Origin: Humibacillus sp. DSM 29435
GTDB lineage: Bacteria > Actinomycetota > Actinomycetes > Actinomycetales > Dermatophilaceae
Direction: 5' to 3'
Assembly (NCBI RefSeq): GCF_001758225.1
Contig: NZ_MAST01000045.1
Span: forward strand, 227,628-291,627
DNA: 64,000 bases
Shown here: positions 62,715-64,000 of the stretch, piece after piece
Layout of the letters: the number at the start of each line of letters is the position of its first letter
Numbering within the stretch: the stretch's first letter is position 1
Program-made: the position numbers and the translations under genes
The notes under the pieces: generated by a model
What the model was told of the DNA's origin: nothing
Databases searched by the model: none
The model's input: the letters and a program-made list of their open reading frames with translations, nothing else

Positions 62715-63931
62715 CACGCCACCTCACCGTCGGTCAGGCCGAAGGCGCGGTCGTACTCGGCCAAGTCCCGCACGAGCTCTTGGTCAGCCTGCGGCAATGG
62801 GGGTCGGGGTTGCTGGAACTGCTCACGCAGCACCTTCGCTGCGGCGAGGTGGGCGGGGTCGGTGATGGTCATTCCGCGCGCCCACACCCGCTCATGAGCA
62901 GCGACCAGGCGGCCCTGGTGTCGCACGGACACCCGGGACAGGTCCGCACTTACGTCGACGAACCGGCCGATCACCGCCGGGTCCACCGAGTAGTCACTGG
63001 AGTCCACGCGCACGTAGTAGTCACGTCCCAACCTCACCCGGTTGACCCACCCGAGCGCTGGGTCCACTGGCGGCAGCGCCAGCATCGCGGCCTTGTCGGC
63101 CTCGAGACGGTCCACGGGTCGGGCCTTGGTGGTGCGCACCACCCGGGCATTCGCGATCGTGAGCCAGGCGGCGAACTGGGAGTTGAAGTCCGCAGGGGAG
63201 GCGAACTCCCGACCGGGCATGAACGAGGTCTCGAAGAACCCGTTGCGCCGCTCCACGACACCCTTCGACTCAGGGTCATAGGCCTTGAGCCGTTGCACCG
63301 TCGTGGCCAACGTCCCGGCGAACGCCCCGACCCCCTCCGCGTGTCGTTTTCCGCGGCCGATGCCGGACTCGTTGTCCCACATCAGCCGGCGCGGCACCGC
63401 GCCGAGCTGGGTCAGCAGCTCCCACATCCCCAGTAACAGGTCCGCGGTGTGCCGGGTCGGGATCATCACCGCGAGGATGAACCTGGAGTACGCGCAGGTG
63501 ATCACCAGCACCGGCAGCAACGCCGTGGTGCCGTCCTCTAGCAGGACCCTGTACGGCGGGAACCACAAGTCGCACTGCGCCGCGTCACCAGGCAGCCACA
63601 CCAGCCGGTCGCACGGGTCAACCGCGGCGTGCAGTGGACGCAGCACCCGGACGTTGTCGCGGAACCAGGTGATCGACCCGGTCCAGCCAACCCGCTCGGC
63701 GAGCACGGTGGCCGGCATGTCCGGGGTCACCGACAACAGCTGAGCGACCAGCGGCTCGAAGGGCTTGAACGCCGTCGCCACCGCCGGCCGTTCGTACCTC
63801 GGCGGGCGGTTGCAGGACAACGCCCGCGCCACCGTCGACCGCCCGATCCCCAAATCCCGTGCGACCTGCCGCTGCGGAACACCATCCGCCACGAGCCGCC
63901 TGATCAACGCCCAATCCTCCACTGAGATCAC
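62714..63931 (-). CDS. istA: IS21-family transposase IstA
   Basis: A 405-residue DDE transposase. An N-terminal helix-turn-helix (VPQRQVARDLGIGRSTVARAL) binds the element ends. The catalytic core shows D in GDAAQCDLWFPP, D in LMWDNESG and E in DPESKGVVERRNGFFE. The C-terminal beta-barrel region ends near DREFGLTDGE-type sequence. It starts with ATG 20 bases inside the right inverted repeat and overlaps istB. The frame is intact, so the element may be active. Confidence 0.94.
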   Translation of the reverse strand: MISVEDWALIRRLVADGVPQRQVARDLGIGRSTVARALSCNRPPRYERPAVATAFKPFEPLVAQLLSVTPDMPATVLAERVGWTGSITWFRDNVRVLRPLHAAVDPCDRLVWLPGDAAQCDLWFPPYRVLLEDGTTALLPVLVITCAYSRFILAVMIPTRHTADLLLGMWELLTQLGAVPRRLMWDNESGIGRGKRHAEGVGAFAGTLATTVQRLKAYDPESKGVVERRNGFFETSFMPGREFASPADFNSQFAAWLTIANARVVRTTKARPVDRLEADKAAMLALPPVDPALGWVNRVRLGRDYYVRVDSSDYSVDPAVIGRFVDVSADLSRVSVRHQGRLVAAHERVWARGMTITDPAHLAAAKVLREQFQQPRPPLPQADQELVRDLAEYDRAFGLTDGEVA

Positions 63932-63950
63932 CCATCCAATCTGTCTGGGT

Positions 63951-64000
63951 GGCCTCGTTTTCGACCGTCGCTATGGCCTCGTTTTCAAGCGTCGTCGACA
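63951..64000. repeat. IS21-family terminal inverted repeat, right
   Basis: Two copies of ggcctcgttttc(g/a)a(c/g)cgtcg at 63951 and 63975, the outer one ending in gtcgaca at the last base of the window. It is the mirror of the left end. Confidence 0.85.

Larger units (their letters stand above)
61850..64000 (-). mobile_element. IS21-family insertion sequence (complete, 2151 bp)
   Basis: The element is bounded by 50-bp imperfect inverted repeats, 61850-61899 and 63951-64000. Both begin TGTCGACG at the outer tip and end gaaaacgaggcc inside, with 41 of 50 matching positions by hand alignment. It encodes IstA and IstB in the usual order with overlapping ends. The right tip is the last base of the window, so a target-site duplication cannot be checked. 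Both genes are intact. It sits in the non-coding spacer after a terminator and interrupts no visible gene. Confidence 0.9.

Overview
The window is high-GC DNA from an actinobacterium. The left part carries a core gene order shared by many Actinobacteria: metG-tatD-rpf-rsmA-ispE-ABC-F, then tRNA-Gln-glmU-prs and rplY-pth. It resembles the order around rpfB in Mycobacterium. An LAxTG-type sorting motif, a Tat substrate and a resuscitation-promoting factor also fit. A Micrococcales member (Intrasporangiaceae-like) is my best guess, but genus cannot be read from the sequence.

Layout. 1-8 kb: translation, cell-wall and isoprenoid housekeeping genes. 7.9-9.8 kb: a small MarR regulon with a perfect 26-bp operator. 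9.8-15.9 kb: a secreted protein, an Fe-S photolyase, an ECF sigma factor fused to a very long Ala/Gly/Pro-rich tail, and a TetR regulator. 16-20.5 kb: tRNA-Gln, glmU, prs and a DsbA/CcdA-like thiol-redox pair. 20.5-24.5 kb: a 737-aa protein of unknown function, a CGNR zinc-finger regulator and an EamA exporter. 24.8-26.2 kb: rplY-pth.

26.5-61.4 kb is an accessory island that begins directly after pth. It opens with sulfate-activation and PAP-recycling genes (cysQ-cysD-cysN). Next come an LAxTG surface protein and a Tat-exported GH26-like enzyme. Then there is a Wzy/Wzx-type polysaccharide locus: polymerase-like protein, two chain-length proteins, deacetylase, an Alg13/Alg14-like glycosyltransferase pair, a phosphotransferase-like protein and a flippase. 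Five sulfotransferase domains follow, one fused to a GT2 glycosyltransferase, with a lipoprotein GH26-like enzyme. Three large paralogous secreted proteins (849, 1136 and 1457 aa) are built from beta-propeller-like repeats, a malectin-like domain and 0, 1 or 2 copies of a PKD plus beta-sandwich module. My reading is a sulfated extracellular polysaccharide with dedicated secreted carbohydrate-binding proteins. CysDN would supply activated sulfate, sulfotransferases would decorate the glycan, and CysQ would remove the PAP by-product. This is inference from context: no APS kinase and no initiating glycosyltransferase is visible.

61.85-64.0 kb is a complete IS21-family element (istB, istA, 50-bp imperfect terminal inverted repeats) whose right tip coincides with the window end. 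Regulatory DNA of note: an eight-unit 11-bp repeat array between divergent polysaccharide operons, a four-unit 19-bp array upstream of the ABC-F gene, a terminator inside the leader of the sigma-factor gene, and an identical 15-mer directly before two secreted-protein genes.
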